Virus record (IMG/VR): IMGVR_UViG_3300042542_001048
Span: 1 to 45,243 of that record
Reading direction: 5' to 3' (one strand)
Source of the DNA: a virus
DNA: 45,243 nt
The notes beneath the pieces are model-generated. The model ran no database searches. It was not told the DNA's origin and saw only the letters and a list, made by a program, of their open reading frames with translations. Below, piece after piece: positions 44,201-45,243 of this stretch (positions within the stretch are counted from its first letter, which is position 1; each line of letters opens with the position of its first letter). Position numbers and translations under genes: made by a program.

Positions 44201-45243
44201 TTTAATATCAAGACTACCACCATCTTCAGTCGAGAATATTAAGTGAGCGTTATCATTTGGCCCCACCAACTGCATACCAACACCTTGAAGTGTATCAGCA
44301 CCAACTTGTAGAGCACCACTACCACTATAGATTATAAACCCACCAGGTCCAATTCCAAGTGACGCTGATGTTTGTCCTTCATATCCAACCGAACGTAAAA
44401 ATCCACTCGATACTCCAGCAAGTTCTATACCACTTCCAATTGTGTTTCCAATATAAAATGAACCTGTGATTATAGATTGGTTACCTGCGATATAAACGTT
44501 ACCGCCAGGAAATACAATATTATCTACTATTAATGAATAATCTGATATATCACCATTGACATTTAAAAATTGTAGTTTAACAGTCTTTGGGTCGTTTAGA
44601 TGTTCGGTTGGAATTGGAACTCTAAAATACTGACTACCTGTTAATGGAACTCTGGTGCTTCCAATGATTTGGAAATCACCAGACAGCCCTTTTGATTTTA
44701 TTAATGTGTTTATTGAATAAACACTACCAACCGATGGTTCAAGATTTGTTAATGTGATATTAGCAAAGGAAACTTGGTTTTGAGTTGCTACATATGATGC
44801 GGTTGAATAATAAGAAATACTAGCAGAAACCACACCATCTGAATAGTCGTATGTATGAACTGATTTAGAACTTCTATTATCACTTTGAGTTATTGGTGAT
44901 TGAATCCGTAATACGTTCGTAGAGTAAACATCAGTAATACTTGATGTGAATCGAGTTGGTTGCGATTGGCCAGTTAGTCTCGGAAATAATGTAGTCGTAC
45001 CAAAATCTAAATAGATTGAACCGCTTTTCATTTCACCATTGAAAGACGTACCACTAACACGTTCTATTGAGATTTGGTCACCCCAATTTGATTTTTTGTA
45101 GTATACAAGCGATGATGCTGTTACAGCATTTAAACTACCACTCGTTGATGGTATATTTACAAAAGTTTCAACTGATGCTGATATTGTACATTTTGGTAAT
45201 GAAGTCCTATCAAATACAATTCTTGATGTGGATGGTAAGTCCA
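41258..45243 (-). CDS. Giant tail-fibre/virion protein, 5' end off window
   Basis: The frame stays open past Met at 45031 to the right edge with protein-like sequence (ITASAALISG-type repeats downstream, NIPSTSGSLNAV upstream), so the true start lies outside. At least 1328 residues. Features include beta-rich Ser/Thr/Gly sequence and a Gly-rich segment with YIAGNQSIITGSFYIGN. From about 42240 to 41850 there are tandem ~40-residue fibre modules of the form GGxIGGFxL-x-x-T-x-ISSSNGxLxLKSNGQxTASNALL (three clear copies). These recurrent modules occur in many phage fibre shafts. The tip (KIDLT-like end, EASLPS) is unassigned. Receptor-binding or long-fibre role inferred. Confidence 0.7.
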   Translation of the reverse strand, partial: DLPSTSRIVFDRTSLPKCTISASVETFVNIPSTSGSLNAVTASSLVYYKKSNWGDQISIERVSGTSFNGEMKSGSIYLDFGTTTLFPRLTGQSQPTRFTSSITDVYSTNVLRIQSPITQSDNRSSKSVHTYDYSDGVVSASISYYSTASYVATQNQVSFANITLTNLEPSVGSVYSINTLIKSKGLSGDFQIIGSTRVPLTGSQYFRVPIPTEHLNDPKTVKLQFLNVNGDISDYSLIVDNIVFPGGNVYIAGNQSIITGSFYIGNTIGSGIELAGVSSGFLRSVGYEGQTSASLGIGPGGFIIYSGSGALQVGADTLQGVGMQLVGPNDNAHLIFSTEDGGSLDIKAEKFFIGTTGSQFISGSEGNIEISSSLFHLDPQNNLLIIGADAVINANLSVNQLFTPATIGGAPSNINNASSSITSQGFAKFVSASIGGWSVNTGSIFSTNLDINSSGKIQTRDFASGVKGWKIGQDGKAEFENISVRGTLKTTTFEKESVNAVGGQLYIANSTTLSGSAVVTATTISSSIITSSTSLPSGFGNEIGKDYVNYSGTDYLLVSKTDSTHFTIGTPIYANAALATLYYSQSNTNTSITVTASRQIQTLVNTYLQAQTDLKNDYYGNESDFEVNNYTAQLPSSNIPTSSFVGNLLDLITSPPSPIFLDGGSPSENARGNITTISAGVITIAFDAGYTFDPNAAPISTGTKIAISYTSASYSSSITSSNIVSTLGGSFPVSIAEKGRITFDAGGTTRTYPILERINAANIKIDTSSIQAPLQTTYTSSVIIYSSSTNTSATITAGSQSNIDTLYTTISPSASIFVVDNVTGFVNGEILVLKKVTDTGFATEYVLVNTSSRLDPSSGTDFKGYLYVTRSYGYGITGDSSSLGDAPAISQSYEAGQVLVSTGKLNTGFIRINANPNDQATPYMDIVERTGSGIYDVELKARLGDLSGLAGSNMVFGNPNPGFGLATDNVYLQGGITATFGSIGGYGISTNTISSSNGNIILRDNGQITASAALISGSDVTIAVDNFVLNSTNFKVKSNGDITASNALLNGGQIGGFRLTDTAISSSNGLLSLKSNGQVTASNALLDGGIVGGFVLNQTSISSSAKQISGSFSTPNLALKSNGQITGSNVLIARVIEGTYYTLIDTTNGLVDARNVGRQIVSDYHGMTLVGQDTPVYVSSSDLYFPVHILPGENKLLWAFTLYGAKGGASAVTHGSRITISKAITGSSTTDSLFDTWENETILGTYTIASSAAFPERSFSGNVYPTGMEIPSDFQGKYCLIKVLGYSNVSSGTPDGNTKTYIRNVTLTATRAFSAVYNGFNEASLPS

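Noticed and set aside
45029-45031. ATG at 45031 as start of the giant fibre
   Set aside because: The frame stays open to 45243 with protein-like sequence, and there is no ribosome site before this Met. It is internal.

Overview
The window is part of the late (virion structural) region of a large, AT-rich, T4-like tailed phage. The evidence is an ordered T4-type head block on one strand: large terminase (gp17), portal (gp20), small core proteins, prohead protease (gp21), scaffold (gp22) and major capsid protein (gp23). A PhoH-type ATPase and a long set of fibre genes follow. Every supportable gene is on the minus strand, so transcription runs from high to low coordinates. The host cannot be fixed from the sequence. 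Most structural genes have clear purine-rich ribosome binding sites.

In transcription order (right to left): a giant fibre gene runs off the right edge (41258-45243). It is followed by a small fibre protein, a fused NMN-adenylyltransferase-like/nucleic-acid-ligase-like protein (38266-40728), a Cys-cluster protein, and proteins that look like capsid cargo (34971-37579). Next come a GT-A glycosyltransferase (33982-34929), a membrane/coiled-coil group that could act in lysis (32981-33946), and the terminase and portal. The core-protein/protease/cargo block (24168-29427) contains several proteins with T4-like capsid-targeting leaders and repeated V/I-N-E cleavage-like sites. A phage ribosomal protein bS21, the scaffold, the major capsid protein and PhoH come next. 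The rest (13282-20194) is fibre and adhesin genes with cadherin-like and tail-fibre repeats, plus two small uncharacterised genes.

The left 13 kb is the most unusual part. Two very large collagen-like proteins (1171 and 1902 residues of mostly Gly-X-Y) each begin with a degenerate intein-like (Hint) domain that ends in His-Asn followed by Thr or Ser. The longer one also carries PA14-like and lectin-like globular domains between its collagen tracts. Immediately downstream are a 2-oxoglutarate/Fe(II) oxygenase, a GT2 glycosyltransferase, and a fused enzyme. The fused enzyme has a GT4 domain, a domain closely resembling animal procollagen galactosyltransferase (GT25/COLGALT), and the start of a procollagen lysyl hydroxylase (PLOD)-like domain that is cut by the window edge. 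Essentially all lysines in the collagen tracts sit in the X-Lys-Gly position, the classical substrate of this chemistry. My reading is that the phage makes its own collagen fibres together with a hydroxylysine-glycosylation system to modify them.

Twelve of the 14 intergenic gaps of 30 bases or more contain TATTTAT in the sense orientation. This is a candidate phage-specific late promoter core or RNA-processing site. No tRNA, CRISPR array, insertion sequence or integration site was seen.
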